Below are positions 35,910 through 43,451 of a stretch of 43,451 nucleotides of DNA, piece after piece. A program made the translations under genes and the position numbers. The DNA lies in the NCBI GenBank assembly GCA_024640305.1, contig JAHEFG010000014.1, forward strand, positions 1 through 43,451, given 5' to 3'. The DNA comes from Gammaproteobacteria bacterium. GTDB taxonomy: Bacteria > Pseudomonadota > Gammaproteobacteria > Steroidobacterales > Woeseiaceae. The number at the start of each line of letters is the position of its first letter. The first letter of the stretch is position 1. The notes below the pieces were generated by a model. The model was not told where the DNA came from. It did not search any database and saw nothing but the letters and a program-made list of their open reading frames with translations.

Positions 35910-37019
35910 TTAGCCGGCAAGTTGCACTCGCAAATCCTCTTCAAGGGAAGCGGCATCGGACGGGGCAATCTTCAGAGAATCCCGCAAATGATTCAGGAGC
36001 ACCCTCTCCTTCTCCGATATCCCGCCCGGTAACGCCTCTTCAAGTGCTGCCTCGTAGACCTGCAGCTTGCGATACGCTGCATACTCTGGCGTGTTCTGCG
36101 CATTCGGCATCGCCAGTGTGGCGACGCGATCTGCAAACCTCTGCAACGGCGCGAGGAAAAAGACCAGCAGTGCAGTTGCCAGCAAACCGATCCAGTTCCC
36201 GAATTCCGACGCGAAGAAGCGATCTGCGCCCTCAGTAACCAAATAGAAAACTGCGAAAAATGCGGCAGCCAGTGTCGACTGTTTGATTGTCCAGCGAATC
36301 CGCAGGTCGATATCGAAAAGTTGCGTTCTGAGGATGCCGTAGGCAATCAGTGGAACGGCAAGCATCGAACCCAGTGCGTAGATAACGTACAGCGGCCCGG
36401 GCGCATCCGGATCGACGACTTGATATGTCCCGACCCATAACATCCAGGTCGATACACCGTAGGCAATACCCCAACAGATATCCCGGGCGCCGAACGCGAG
36501 CGCGAAAATGCCTGCGCGGGAACGAGCCGGCCCCGACGCCGTATGCCAGGCATGCACTGAAGCCACAAGTGCATAGCTGAAAAGCACCGAGAGAAAGACG
36601 TAAAGCAGCGTACCCCCAAGCTTGATCGGCCCCCAAAGAACAACTGTACAAAGCATGAGCGCCGCGGCGGCAAGCACAATGCGCACTCGCAAACTCGAAA
36701 ACGGGCGGGTCAGTTTGGTTCGCAACGCCACGGCAAGAAACGGCGGATAAAGTGCAAGCATCGCGCAATCGCCGACCGTATGCACAATTTCCTCGGCGCG
36801 AAAAAATGTCGGGTAAAACGGAAGCGCTCGTGCAGATTCAGTCAGGAATAAGTCAAGATAACCGGTTGAAATCAGAGTTGCACCCTCGACAACCAACAAC
36901 AGTGACAGCATGCGCGCTACGCTTCCTGCACTACCAACATGAAACAGTACGGCAGCAAAACCCCAGCACATGGCAAACGCGACCAGCGCAAACAATCCTG
37001 TTGCATCGAACTGAAGCAT
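35910..37019 (-). CDS. Multi-pass membrane protein resembling a histidine-kinase 7TM sensor module, no kinase domain
   Basis: 369 residues with about eight hydrophobic helices (roughly 8-28, 34-54, 85-103, 111-130, 136-156, 170-192, 210-233, 250-290). The segment YGILRTQLFDIDLRIRWTIKQSTLAAAFFAVFYLVTEG resembles the junction in 7TM sensor kinases. The C-terminal 85 residues (RFADRVATLAMPNAQNTPEY...) are soluble but lack the H-box and ATPase motifs. The ATG at 37019 has AGAGG 6 bases upstream. It begins 9 bases after the VOC gene and should be cotranscribed with it. Function unknown; possibly a sensor or a scaffold. Confidence 0.75.
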   Translation of the reverse strand: MLQFDATGLFALVAFAMCWGFAAVLFHVGSAGSVARMLSLLLVVEGATLISTGYLDLFLTESARALPFYPTFFRAEEIVHTVGDCAMLALYPPFLAVALRTKLTRPFSSLRVRIVLAAAALMLCTVVLWGPIKLGGTLLYVFLSVLFSYALVASVHAWHTASGPARSRAGIFALAFGARDICWGIAYGVSTWMLWVGTYQVVDPDAPGPLYVIYALGSMLAVPLIAYGILRTQLFDIDLRIRWTIKQSTLAAAFFAVFYLVTEGADRFFASEFGNWIGLLATALLVFFLAPLQRFADRVATLAMPNAQNTPEYAAYRKLQVYEAALEEALPGGISEKERVLLNHLRDSLKIAPSDAASLEEDLRVQLAG

Positions 37020-37028
37020 CCGAAGCCT

Positions 37029-37400
37029 CTATCTGTGCTGATCGATAAGAATCTGATTTCCGTCAGGATCGGACAACATGACACTCGCCGGACCAGTTGT
37101 TGAATCATCAGCTTCGCTGTCGAGCGAAACCTCACGACTCCTTAACTGGCGCTGTATCTCTCGCACATCAGTGAAAGAGTCGAGCTCGTTCGCACCTTGA
37201 TCCCACCCAGGATTGAACGTCAATATGTTTTTCTCAAACATGCCTTGAAAAAGCCCGAGTACGTGGTCGCCGTTTCTAAGGATTAACCAATTCTGTTCTG
37301 CATCACCACCAGAAGACTCGAAACCCAGTTTCTCGTAAAAGTCTCTTGATGCTGCAAGGTCTTTTACCGCAAGGCTTACCGAAAATGCGCCCAGTTCCAT
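37029..37400 (-). CDS. VOC-family (glyoxalase/bleomycin-resistance fold) protein
   Basis: 123 residues forming one vicinal-oxygen-chelate unit: [25 protein letters not shown] at the start, [19 protein letters not shown] in the middle and [16 protein letters not shown] at the end. The ATG at 37400 follows GGGGGAAGAT. Substrate unknown; VOC proteins include glyoxalases, dioxygenases and drug-binding proteins. First gene of a two-gene unit with the 7TM protein. Confidence 0.88.
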   Translation of the reverse strand: MELGAFSVSLAVKDLAASRDFYEKLGFESSGGDAEQNWLILRNGDHVLGLFQGMFEKNILTFNPGWDQGANELDSFTDVREIQRQLRSREVSLDSEADDSTTGPASVMLSDPDGNQILIDQHR

Positions 37401-37512
37401 ATCTTCCCCCTACTTGATCAGCTCATTCGCAATGATCCACGATCTTATCACTCGAACATCCGATTCCGAGTTCAATCTCGTCATGTAGGCCAACATGATA
37501 TTGCCGGTGTAA

Positions 37513-37541
37513 TGAACACGGCCGTATCAGAATGGTATAAC
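37513..37541 (+). promoter_or_regulatory. Predicted promoter of the DUF6265 gene
   Basis: -35 TGAACA (37513-37518), a 17-base spacer and -10 TATAAC (37536-37541), with TGG before the -10 giving an extended -10 element. Predicted start of transcription is about 25 bases before the ATG at 37573. Confidence 0.55.
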
Positions 37542-37572
37542 TGAGCTTCCTACTCGCACACGGGCTAAGAAG

Positions 37573-38022
37573 ATGAGAAAACTAGCCATACTCTTACTCG
37601 CTCCTGCTTTGGCGCTCGGCGGCGACACAAACGGCGGCGAACTCAACTGGCTCGCGGGCTGCTGGGTAACGCCCGATCACAAGACCCAGGAGGTCTGGGT
37701 TGTTGACGATGAGCGCTCCTTAATGGGGTTCGCGGTATCGATAAACGACGATAAAGTCGGTTTTTACGAAATCCTGCGTATTGAATTGGATAGTAGCGAC
37801 AAATGGGTCTATAAAGCCCATCCATCCGGACAAGCGCCAGCGTCATTCGTGGCGGTACAAATCAGCAAGTACAGTGTGGTTTTCGCCAACCCTGATCACG
37901 ATTATCCACAGGAAATACGGTACAGGAGGGAGGGTGATCGCCTCTACGCATCTGTATCACTGCTTGGCGGCGACAATCCAAACTCGTTTGATAAAGTCGC
38001 ATGCGAGTCGGGCTTACGCTGA
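37573..38022 (+). CDS. Exported DUF6265 protein
   Basis: 149 residues with a signal peptide (MRKLAILLLAPALALG). DUF6265 features: LNWLAGCWVT after the signal, EVWVVDDERSLMGFAVS, FYEILRIELD and the signature VVFANPDHDYPQEIRYRREGDRLYA. Lipocalin-like beta barrel expected; activity unknown. It is preceded by a good extended -10 promoter but has only a weak ribosome-binding site. The 3' end overlaps the amidotransferase gene by 9 bases. Confidence 0.85.
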   Translation: MRKLAILLLAPALALGGDTNGGELNWLAGCWVTPDHKTQEVWVVDDERSLMGFAVSINDDKVGFYEILRIELDSSDKWVYKAHPSGQAPASFVAVQISKYSVVFANPDHDYPQEIRYRREGDRLYASVSLLGGDNPNSFDKVACESGLR

Positions 38023-38853
38023 ATCTCTTGAGGTGGTTTGTACATTTGGCATGCGTTCCCAAACCAGCCCCTGCGTCAACGCAACTACCTCGCCCTCACC
38101 TATCCGCTCCCACGGTTCGCTTGTCAACGGCACACTGGCAACAAGTACCAACTCCTGAGCCACCGGCGCCATAATTACACCAGACTTCGACAGGTCTACG
38201 GCCTGCTCGCTGCATGAACGTACGAGCAAGTGCAGTCCCGGTGCGCGGATCCCGCCATCACTTTGGACTCTGCGATGCGCGTGCACGAAAAGCGTGTCGC
38301 CGTCGGTATAGACAAAGTTCAATGGGCCTAGCGACCGAAAGCGCGCGGCAAAGTCGGAGACTATTTGCAGACGTGATTCGACCGACGGCAGCTTCCCCTT
38401 AGCCCCGTCCCATAATCTTGCGAGTCGTTCGAGCAGGCAGCAGAATGCGAACTCGGAATCAGTCTCGCCGACAGGCGTAAAGCGATGTGAGACAAGACGA
38501 CGCTTGTCTTCAATGCCCGGCAGGTTGCCGTTGTGCGCAAACACATGTGCGCGACCACCGAGTTCCCGCTGGAAGGGCTGCGTATTGCGCAACGCCTTCT
38601 CCCCCTGAATTGCGTGGCGGATATGCGAGATCACGAGCTTACTCGGCGGCCCGTTCTTCTCCATGAATTTAACCAGATCACTTGCCGCGGCGGGACTGGA
38701 CTCGCGTAGCAGAAGTGCATCCTTATCCTCGTAGTAGGCGACACCCCAGCCATCTTTATGGGGCCCGTCCTGCCCACCACGTCGAGCCAGCGTTTCCAGC
38801 GAAAAACCGACGGACGTCGGATACCGACTCGACATTGCAAATATTTCGCACAC
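38014..38853 (-). CDS. Class II glutamine amidotransferase (YafJ type)
   Basis: 279 residues of the Ntn-hydrolase glutaminase fold. The product begins M-Cys2 (MCEIFAMSS), and Cys2 must become the N-terminal nucleophile, which fixes the start at the GTG at 38853 despite a weak ribosome-binding site. Other motifs: GGQDGPHKDGWGVAYYED, SHIRHAIQGEKALRNTQPF and VFAHNGNLPG. No synthetase domain is present, as in YafJ/EgtC-like stand-alone enzymes. Its acceptor substrate is unknown. A -10-like TATACT lies upstream on the minus strand. Confidence 0.92.
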   Translation of the reverse strand: MCEIFAMSSRYPTSVGFSLETLARRGGQDGPHKDGWGVAYYEDKDALLLRESSPAAASDLVKFMEKNGPPSKLVISHIRHAIQGEKALRNTQPFQRELGGRAHVFAHNGNLPGIEDKRRLVSHRFTPVGETDSEFAFCCLLERLARLWDGAKGKLPSVESRLQIVSDFAARFRSLGPLNFVYTDGDTLFVHAHRRVQSDGGIRAPGLHLLVRSCSEQAVDLSKSGVIMAPVAQELVLVASVPLTSEPWERIGEGEVVALTQGLVWERMPNVQTTSRDSA

Positions 38854-38940
38854 GTCGTTAGCGACTCTCTGGCATTAAATTCAGGCAGAGTATAGCCATA
38901 TCGAAAGCAGAAATTCGACCTGTTGCGTAGCAGTTTCCAG

Positions 38941-38956
38941 TTTGAGTCAACTCAAA
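38941..38956. promoter_or_regulatory. 16-bp near-perfect palindrome
   Basis: TTTGAGTCAACTCAAA has 7-base arms around CA. It sits between the FHA gene's terminator and the amidotransferase promoter region. It may be an operator for the amidotransferase gene; it shares TTGAGTCA and ACTCA with a dyad upstream of the FHA gene. Confidence 0.4.
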
Positions 38957-38978
38957 AAAGCCTCGTCGAAACGAGGCT
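38954..38978 (-). terminator. Terminator of the FHA gene
   Basis: On the minus strand AGCCTCGT and ACGAGGCT form an 8-bp stem with a 4-base loop, followed by six Ts (38959-38954). It lies 43 bases beyond the FHA gene stop. Confidence 0.9.
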
Positions 38979-39020
38979 CTTGATATGGCGAAGAACGAAG
39001 GGGTTGCTACTAACCGGCAT

Positions 39021-40178
39021 CTAGCGTTGTCGATCGCCACCCGCAAAGTATGCGATTGTGCAATCCCCGATGGCGATCAGGTCACCACTTTTGAGCAGGT
39101 GTCTCTGGATCCGGCGACCATCGACGAACGTACCGTTCTTGCTGCCGAGATCCACGAGACCGACACCTGCCGCCGAGTTCACAATCAATGCATGATGCCG
39201 GCTGACTATAGAACTGGCCACAGGGATATCACACAAGGTGTCGCGGCCAATGAGAATATTTCCGCCGTTGAGAGCCTGTTCCTGGACAACTGCGCCATTC
39301 ATGCGGGCGACGAGTCTACCAGCCTTCAATCTCGCGCCTTTTACCGGCTTCGGCTCGAGCTTCGCAGCGGCAGGCGGTGTTTTCCGGTTCTGCCGAAGGA
39401 GCTTGTCTGCTTTCTTGACCAGCGCCATCGATATTGGATCCGAACCTTGTTTTTCAGCCAGGTTAATGCACTTGCAGCAGAGAGCATCAATGCTATCGAG
39501 CACTCCCGAAGAGATTTCATGTATTAGAGTGACAGCGTCAAACTCGAATACTTCACTGATGTCGGCGACTTCGGCCGCCTCGACTTCTCGCGAAATGTAA
39601 TCCCTCGTCTCAGCCAATGTTAATGGGCCAAGGACAATCCGAGGCCCGGCGAGAGCACGTATCAAATCGAAGGAAGGCTTAACAAGCATTTCATTCAGGC
39701 CAGGACGTCCCGATAGTATGACCATCAAGCCTGAATCGCCCTTCGCCTGCAACTCTATCAGGCGTCGTACCGTGTCCAACACCCACCATGCTTCATCTTG
39801 TGTTTCCTCGAAACAAATGATCGTGCGAAGACTGTTGTGGCTCTGTTCGGACAAGAAAGCCTTGAACGCGCTTTCCAGATCAGCAAGGCTCATATCTTTT
39901 GGGTCGAGGCCGACCGCCTGCACTACCTTGCGCATTCCGTCGTCAGCATCTGAACAGGGCTCGGTAATTCGAGCTACAGAGATATCGCTTTCGGTAGTGT
40001 CGACAAAGCAGTCGATAAGGTAGCTCGCACTGGTTGACCTTTCGCCAACTAGAATTGCCACCGGCCGGGCTTCTTCGAATGCCCTGCCCAGCTGGTCGAG
40101 CGCGCCGCTATGACCATGGGTGAGATACGGAAATGAGGATCCTTTCTGTACTTGTGCAGCTGGCGCCGCAGCACTCAT
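39021..40178 (-). CDS. ExeA-like ATPase-derived protein with C-terminal FHA domain
   Basis: 385 residues. The first 270 resemble the AAA/ExeA (GspA) fold: YLTHGHSGALDQLGRAF, a beta strand AILVGERSTSASYL where the P-loop should be (41-54), a Walker-B-like IICFEETQDEA, LSGRPGLNEML and LGPLTLAETRDYISREV. The Walker A glycine-lysine is missing, so it probably does not hydrolyse ATP. After a K/P/A-rich linker (about 270-285) comes a complete FHA domain (about 297-380) with ILIGRDTLCDIPV, SRHHALI and DLGSKNGTFVDGRRI, which binds phosphothreonine. No kinase gene is nearby. Transcribed alone with its own terminator. Confidence 0.85.
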   Translation of the reverse strand: MSAAAPAAQVQKGSSFPYLTHGHSGALDQLGRAFEEARPVAILVGERSTSASYLIDCFVDTTESDISVARITEPCSDADDGMRKVVQAVGLDPKDMSLADLESAFKAFLSEQSHNSLRTIICFEETQDEAWWVLDTVRRLIELQAKGDSGLMVILSGRPGLNEMLVKPSFDLIRALAGPRIVLGPLTLAETRDYISREVEAAEVADISEVFEFDAVTLIHEISSGVLDSIDALCCKCINLAEKQGSDPISMALVKKADKLLRQNRKTPPAAAKLEPKPVKGARLKAGRLVARMNGAVVQEQALNGGNILIGRDTLCDIPVASSIVSRHHALIVNSAAGVGLVDLGSKNGTFVDGRRIQRHLLKSGDLIAIGDCTIAYFAGGDRQR

Positions 40179-40407
40179 TGTTCATGACTCATAGTTGTCA
40201 CCCCTTGTGGCCTTTTGGAAACGATAGCGCAAAGGCTCTTGTTCAGATGAGTTACTGACTCAAGCAGTCTAGATTACCCCTAAAATTATGTAAAGTACTC
40301 TAACAACATGCGACTGAAACGATGGCAATCTGTATGCTACAGAGTGAGCTATTGGAAAATCGAGCAAGTAGCAGGGCTCCGATCACGTAATATATTGGAC
40401 ATTAAAT
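40179..40407. other. Divergent intergenic region between FHA and outer-membrane protein genes
   Basis: 229 bases with no open frame or RNA gene recognised. A dyad TGAGT-TACTG-ACTCA lies at 40248-40262, upstream of the FHA gene. The plus-strand side has TATGCT and TAATAT as possible -10 elements before the barrel gene at 40408, but neither has a good -35. Confidence 0.45.
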
Positions 40408-41034
40408 ATGCTACATAAACCGCTGTTATTTATTGTTTTTTTCTTACCTCTATCAGTGCTCGCACAAGATCAACCCTACAAGTTTGAAATCACGCCATTC
40501 GCAGCATATCGAATCGGCGGAAGCCTGGAAGAAAAGGACGGTGACGGCCAGGTTGAACTGAACGATTCAAACGCATTGGGAGTCATGTTCAACATTGAAG
40601 CGAATCCCAACGGCCAGTATGAATTCCTCTACTCACGTCAGAACACCGACGCTCGCACTGAGGGATTCCTGCCCAATGATCCAACGGTCGATATGGACGT
40701 CGAAACTTTCCACATCGGCGGCACGTATCTGTTTGATGGCGAAAAGACACGCCCTTTCCTGGCACTGACACTCGGCCTGACCCAGTTTGATCCCGGTATC
40801 ACCGACTCAAACTCCGAGAGCTTTTTTTCGGCTTCCATCGGCGGAGGCGTTCAGCTGAACGCGACCAGGCGACTGGGGCTCCGCCTTGAGGCGCGGGCGT
40901 TTACGACGTTTGTAAAAGACGATAGCAATATCTTCTGTATCAGCTCCGGCGGCACCGGCGGCTGCCTGATCCAAGTGGCCGGGAGGACGCTCACGCAATG
41001 GGAAGCGCGAGCCGGGCTGGTTTTTCGGTTCTAG
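40408..41034 (+). CDS. Outer-membrane beta-barrel protein
   Basis: 208 residues. Signal peptide MLHKPLLFIVFFLPLSVLA-Q, then alternating hydrophobic/polar strands typical of an 8-stranded porin-like (OmpW/OmpA-barrel type) fold: FEITPFAAYRIGGSLE, YEFLYSRQNTD, FHIGGTYLFDG, TRPFLALTLGLTQF, SASIGGGVQLNATRRLGLRLEARAF. The last residue is a phenylalanine (WEARAGLVFRF), the BAM-recognition signature of outer-membrane barrels. Two cysteines in a loop (FCISSGGTGGCL) may form a disulphide. Ligand unknown. Convergent with the MltF-like gene. Confidence 0.85.
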   Translation: MLHKPLLFIVFFLPLSVLAQDQPYKFEITPFAAYRIGGSLEEKDGDGQVELNDSNALGVMFNIEANPNGQYEFLYSRQNTDARTEGFLPNDPTVDMDVETFHIGGTYLFDGEKTRPFLALTLGLTQFDPGITDSNSESFFSASIGGGVQLNATRRLGLRLEARAFTTFVKDDSNIFCISSGGTGGCLIQVAGRTLTQWEARAGLVFRF

Positions 41035-41045
41035 GCGCCCCGCCT

Positions 41046-42647
41046 CTAGCCCTCTGGATTTTTGCCAAGTGAATTGCGAAGTTCGTGATCCTGCCACGCC
41101 AATCGATACGCAACGTAATACTTGAATATGTTTCTGACGTAGCGAACCGTCTCGCGACCGATCTTCCGTGCTGCGATCAACTCCACGTTGTCCAGCCACA
41201 CGTTTGGGTCATGACCTTCGACGGCCGCCAGATTTCGCAATCGCTGAATTTTCGCAGGCCCTGCATTGTAAGCTGCCAATGCAAACAACCATCGCTGCAT
41301 TTCTCCCATCTCGGGATCGGAGAAATAACGATCCATCAGGAAGCGCATATACCTGGCGCCGGCCTCAATGTTGTCTGACGGTCGAGAAATGTCGGCGATG
41401 CCAACATTGGGGTCGGCGGCCGTCGACGGTTTAACCTGCATAATGCCGACAGCGCCGACCGGGCTCTCTCGACTGTGATCAAGCTCAGACTCCTGGTACG
41501 CCTGTGCTGCGAGCATGAGCGGGTCGAATTTATTCTCCGAGCCACTGGAATTGAAATGCACCAGCAAGGGGAGTAATCGCTCGATTCCTTTGTCCGACAT
41601 TGAATTCCTGACCCAATCGAGATTTCCCAGGTAGCGATTGATCAGCACATTGCCAATCAGCGTGCCCTGCCGATGGCCGCGAGCAAATTCGTTGACGACC
41701 TCTGCCAACTGCGGGCTGTCTTTGCGAAATGCCCAGGCAATCTCTCCGCCGGCGTGCACGATCAGATCTTCCCTCACCTGCATATCTGAAAAAATCCCCG
41801 ACCAGGAACCCGCTTTGTAGCTATCGACAACGGTTGCGGTAACTAAACCGGCATTGACCATCTCCAGAATATCCTGAGTTCTAAGGAGTTCGTTTGCCGC
41901 GTCAATCTGCACAGGCGACAGTCCGCGGCTGACTAAATCATCATTGTACTCAGTCAGATGTTCGAAATAGCTCGACGACTCACGGACATAAACGCTGCGG
42001 CCGGCCAGATCGTCGAGCGACGTAACATCATCACCTTCACCCGGGGCAAAGACGACGACTTCGTCGACGTTGCGCGCAAATGGAACTGAAAAGTCGACCA
42101 GGTCGGAGCGGATATCGGTGATAGTGAGATCGGCAGCGACGAGATCTGCCTGACCAGCAATCAGCGCCGGAATTAGCCGATCACGACTGACCGGCATCGG
42201 AATAATCTCAACCTGGTTCAGCCGGCGATCTAGCCCGACGTTCAATTCTTGCTGCAACAGCCCTAGCAATTCGGCAGTCATCCCACGGGGTTTGCCGTCG
42301 TAATAGAAGAACTGTGGCCCGCCTGAGACAATCAACGTCCGGATGTGTCGCCGTTCCGTCATCCCATCCAGATCGCCGAACCATGGCGCTGTAAGGGCGC
42401 CAAACTGCTCAGGCAGCAAATCGTCCAGCGTCGAGAGTGAGTCTTCCGGCTGCTCGTCTTGTAGCTCGTCCTCGGTATCCACATCAGCGACAGGCCTCGC
42501 CTCTTGTTGCAGATCCGCGGAGCGCTCAGGCTGATCCGTTGCCTGCGGATCCGAGCACGCCACCTGTAGTGATAGCAATACGCAGATAACAGCCCTTACT
42601 GCGTCTGCTATTCTACCACCTGAATTTTTGCCACCGACTCCGTTCAC
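41046..42647 (-). CDS. mltF: MltF-like membrane-bound lytic transglycosylase
   Basis: Cleaves peptidoglycan glycan strands with anhydro-muropeptide formation. 533 residues: signal with lipobox LQVAC (Cys31); an acidic low-complexity spacer (about 40-75, many D/E/Q); a periplasmic solute-binding domain (SBP_bac_3, about 100-330, beginning HIRTLIVSGGPQFFYYDGKPRGMTAEL); and a C-terminal SLT domain with AQAYQESELDHS, GAVGIMQVKPSTA and ALAAYNAGPAKI. This is the MltF domain order, where the solute-binding part controls the lytic part. The GTG at 42647 is the only start that keeps the signal; its ribosome-binding site is poor. It lies 25 bases after the neighbouring barrel gene. Confidence 0.92.
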   Translation of the reverse strand: MNGVGGKNSGGRIADAVRAVICVLLSLQVACSDPQATDQPERSADLQQEARPVADVDTEDELQDEQPEDSLSTLDDLLPEQFGALTAPWFGDLDGMTERRHIRTLIVSGGPQFFYYDGKPRGMTAELLGLLQQELNVGLDRRLNQVEIIPMPVSRDRLIPALIAGQADLVAADLTITDIRSDLVDFSVPFARNVDEVVVFAPGEGDDVTSLDDLAGRSVYVRESSSYFEHLTEYNDDLVSRGLSPVQIDAANELLRTQDILEMVNAGLVTATVVDSYKAGSWSGIFSDMQVREDLIVHAGGEIAWAFRKDSPQLAEVVNEFARGHRQGTLIGNVLINRYLGNLDWVRNSMSDKGIERLLPLLVHFNSSGSENKFDPLMLAAQAYQESELDHSRESPVGAVGIMQVKPSTAADPNVGIADISRPSDNIEAGARYMRFLMDRYFSDPEMGEMQRWLFALAAYNAGPAKIQRLRNLAAVEGHDPNVWLDNVELIAARKIGRETVRYVRNIFKYYVAYRLAWQDHELRNSLGKNPEG

Positions 42648-42672
42648 CGTTCAGAATGCTACCACCGAACGA

Positions 42673-43335
42673 CTACCAACGGCCGAATTCCCAACTGACG
42701 TAGGCCGTGTAAACCGGTCCTTTGAGATCACCCGAGTCGGCTCCCACCGCCTCGATAGTCCCAAAATTTGCGTAGTGTATACGGCCTCCGATGACCAGGC
42801 CTTTTATGACCCGGCCGCTCAAGCCCACGAAGCCACCGAGCACGTCGACGTCCGCCTCGGCATCGAAGCAATCCGGAATGACGTCACACTGGACATACAT
42901 CGTGCTGGCGAGGTAGTAGCCGAGTCCGGCGTCGATATCCAGGTAGCTTTGACCGGGCTCACCGAACCGATACTTCAGAAAAACATCAATGTACGTGGCA
43001 TCGAGCGCCGATCTATCGGGGAAATCAGGTTCCAGCAGGCTTGTGTTAAATCCCAGAAAACCAATATTGACGCCAGCAAAGAGCCAATTGTTGTTTCTTT
43101 TGGAAATGCTTGTGTAGGCCTCGAATTCAAGGCCGTTGCCGGTCGTGTCGAACGGGCCAGTGCTGCCCGCCGGCTCCAGGTCTCCGAGGCCATCCCACGA
43201 AGAATAATTCAGGCCGATGCGAGTACCCCAGCGCTCCCCGAATACGCTGCCGCCTTCGTCGGCAGCTGCCAGCAGTGGAAACATCAGCAAAAAGGCAATA
43301 GCGAGAACCCGCGGCCAAATACTTTTCGGAGACAT
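42673..43335 (-). CDS. Outer-membrane beta-barrel protein
   Basis: 220 residues. Signal peptide MSPKSIWPRVLAIAFLLMFPLLAAA, then barrel-like strands: RWGTRIGLNYSSWDGLGD, GLEFEAYTSISKRNNNWLFAGVNIGFLGF, TYIDVFLKYRF, YLDIDAGLGYYLAST, VIGGRIHYANFGTIEA and terminal VYTAYVSWEFGRW, with an aromatic last residue as in outer-membrane proteins. Two cysteines (YVQCDVIPDCFD) may pair in a surface loop. The ATG at 43335 follows GGAAGGCGCT. First gene of a likely two-gene unit with mltF. Ligand unknown. Confidence 0.82.
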   Translation of the reverse strand: MSPKSIWPRVLAIAFLLMFPLLAAADEGGSVFGERWGTRIGLNYSSWDGLGDLEPAGSTGPFDTTGNGLEFEAYTSISKRNNNWLFAGVNIGFLGFNTSLLEPDFPDRSALDATYIDVFLKYRFGEPGQSYLDIDAGLGYYLASTMYVQCDVIPDCFDAEADVDVLGGFVGLSGRVIKGLVIGGRIHYANFGTIEAVGADSGDLKGPVYTAYVSWEFGRW

Positions 43336-43451
43336 AGCGCCTTCCAGGTTTGCACAACCCCAATCCCCGTTTCATGCGGGCGAGCGACACGACAAACAAT
43401 GCGTATAGGTACGTACGATCTCAAATATCGTAATGTCGCAACGTAAGTGTC
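43336..43451. other. Intergenic, right edge
   Basis: 116 bases upstream of the barrel gene, presumably carrying its promoter. I see no clear -35/-10 pair and no coding sequence with a start signal before the window ends. Confidence 0.4.

Noticed and set aside
42628..43446. Plus-strand frame of 272 residues at the right edge.
   Set aside because: It lies antisense over the barrel gene, which has a signal peptide, barrel strands, an aromatic C-terminus and a ribosome-binding site; the plus frame has none of these.

Overview
The window is bacterial chromosome, densely coding on both strands. It almost certainly comes from a gammaproteobacterium. The evidence is conserved housekeeping blocks in their gammaproteobacterial order (smc-zipA-ligA, dksA-gluQRS, rimP-nusA-infB-rbfA-truB-rpsO-pnp), a ZipA protein (found only in that class) and several exported lipoproteins and outer-membrane barrels. 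The lysine-rich DksA and the photoprotection/lipid cluster would suit a marine or sediment lineage, but I cannot name a genus. No tRNA, rRNA, CRISPR array, insertion sequence or prophage was seen, and no gene is visibly truncated by the window edges.

Layout. 1-6388 (minus): smc, zipA and ligA (chromosome segregation, division, DNA ligation). 6389-9024 (plus): dksA with a histone-H1-like lysine-rich N-terminus, gluQRS, a PhaR-type regulator, then a candidate small RNA with a strong terminator. 9025-10062 (plus): a YheT-type hydrolase whose 3' end overlaps pnp. 10017-18406 (minus): the translation/RNA operon rimP-nusA-infB-rbfA-truB-rpsO-pnp, preceded by a leader with a good promoter and two tandem intrinsic-terminator hairpins. 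18618-19679 (minus): a PEBP-family protein and a small exported protein. 19802-21171: a MarR regulator divergent from a luciferase-like-domain protein and a very acidic 84-residue protein. 21327-22787 (minus): an NhaC-type antiporter.

22933-31310 is the most interesting region. Eight tightly packed, mostly overlapping minus-strand genes encode a coclaurine-N-methyltransferase-like enzyme, DUF2878 and DUF1295 membrane proteins, a DUF6134-like exported protein, a lipocalin lipoprotein, a flavin oxidoreductase, a DUF1365 protein and a cyclopropane-fatty-acid synthase. They are divergent from a DNA photolyase, and the shared intergenic region carries nested dyad symmetry. The set looks like a light/singlet-oxygen response that remodels membrane lipids and repairs DNA, related to the ChrR-regulon and furan-fatty-acid gene sets of alphaproteobacteria but with extra parts.

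31268-33296 (minus) is an OmpR/EnvZ-type two-component system. 33657-35258 is a large DUF4397-repeat lipoprotein. 35360-38853 holds a cupin lipoprotein, a 7TM protein paired with a VOC protein, a DUF6265 protein and a class II glutamine amidotransferase. 39021-40178 is an FHA protein with an ATPase-like N-terminus that has lost its P-loop. 40408-43335 holds two outer-membrane barrel proteins and an MltF-like lytic transglycosylase.

Coordinates are for the start codons I judge correct; several are shorter than the longest open frame. All family assignments are from sequence recognition without database searches.
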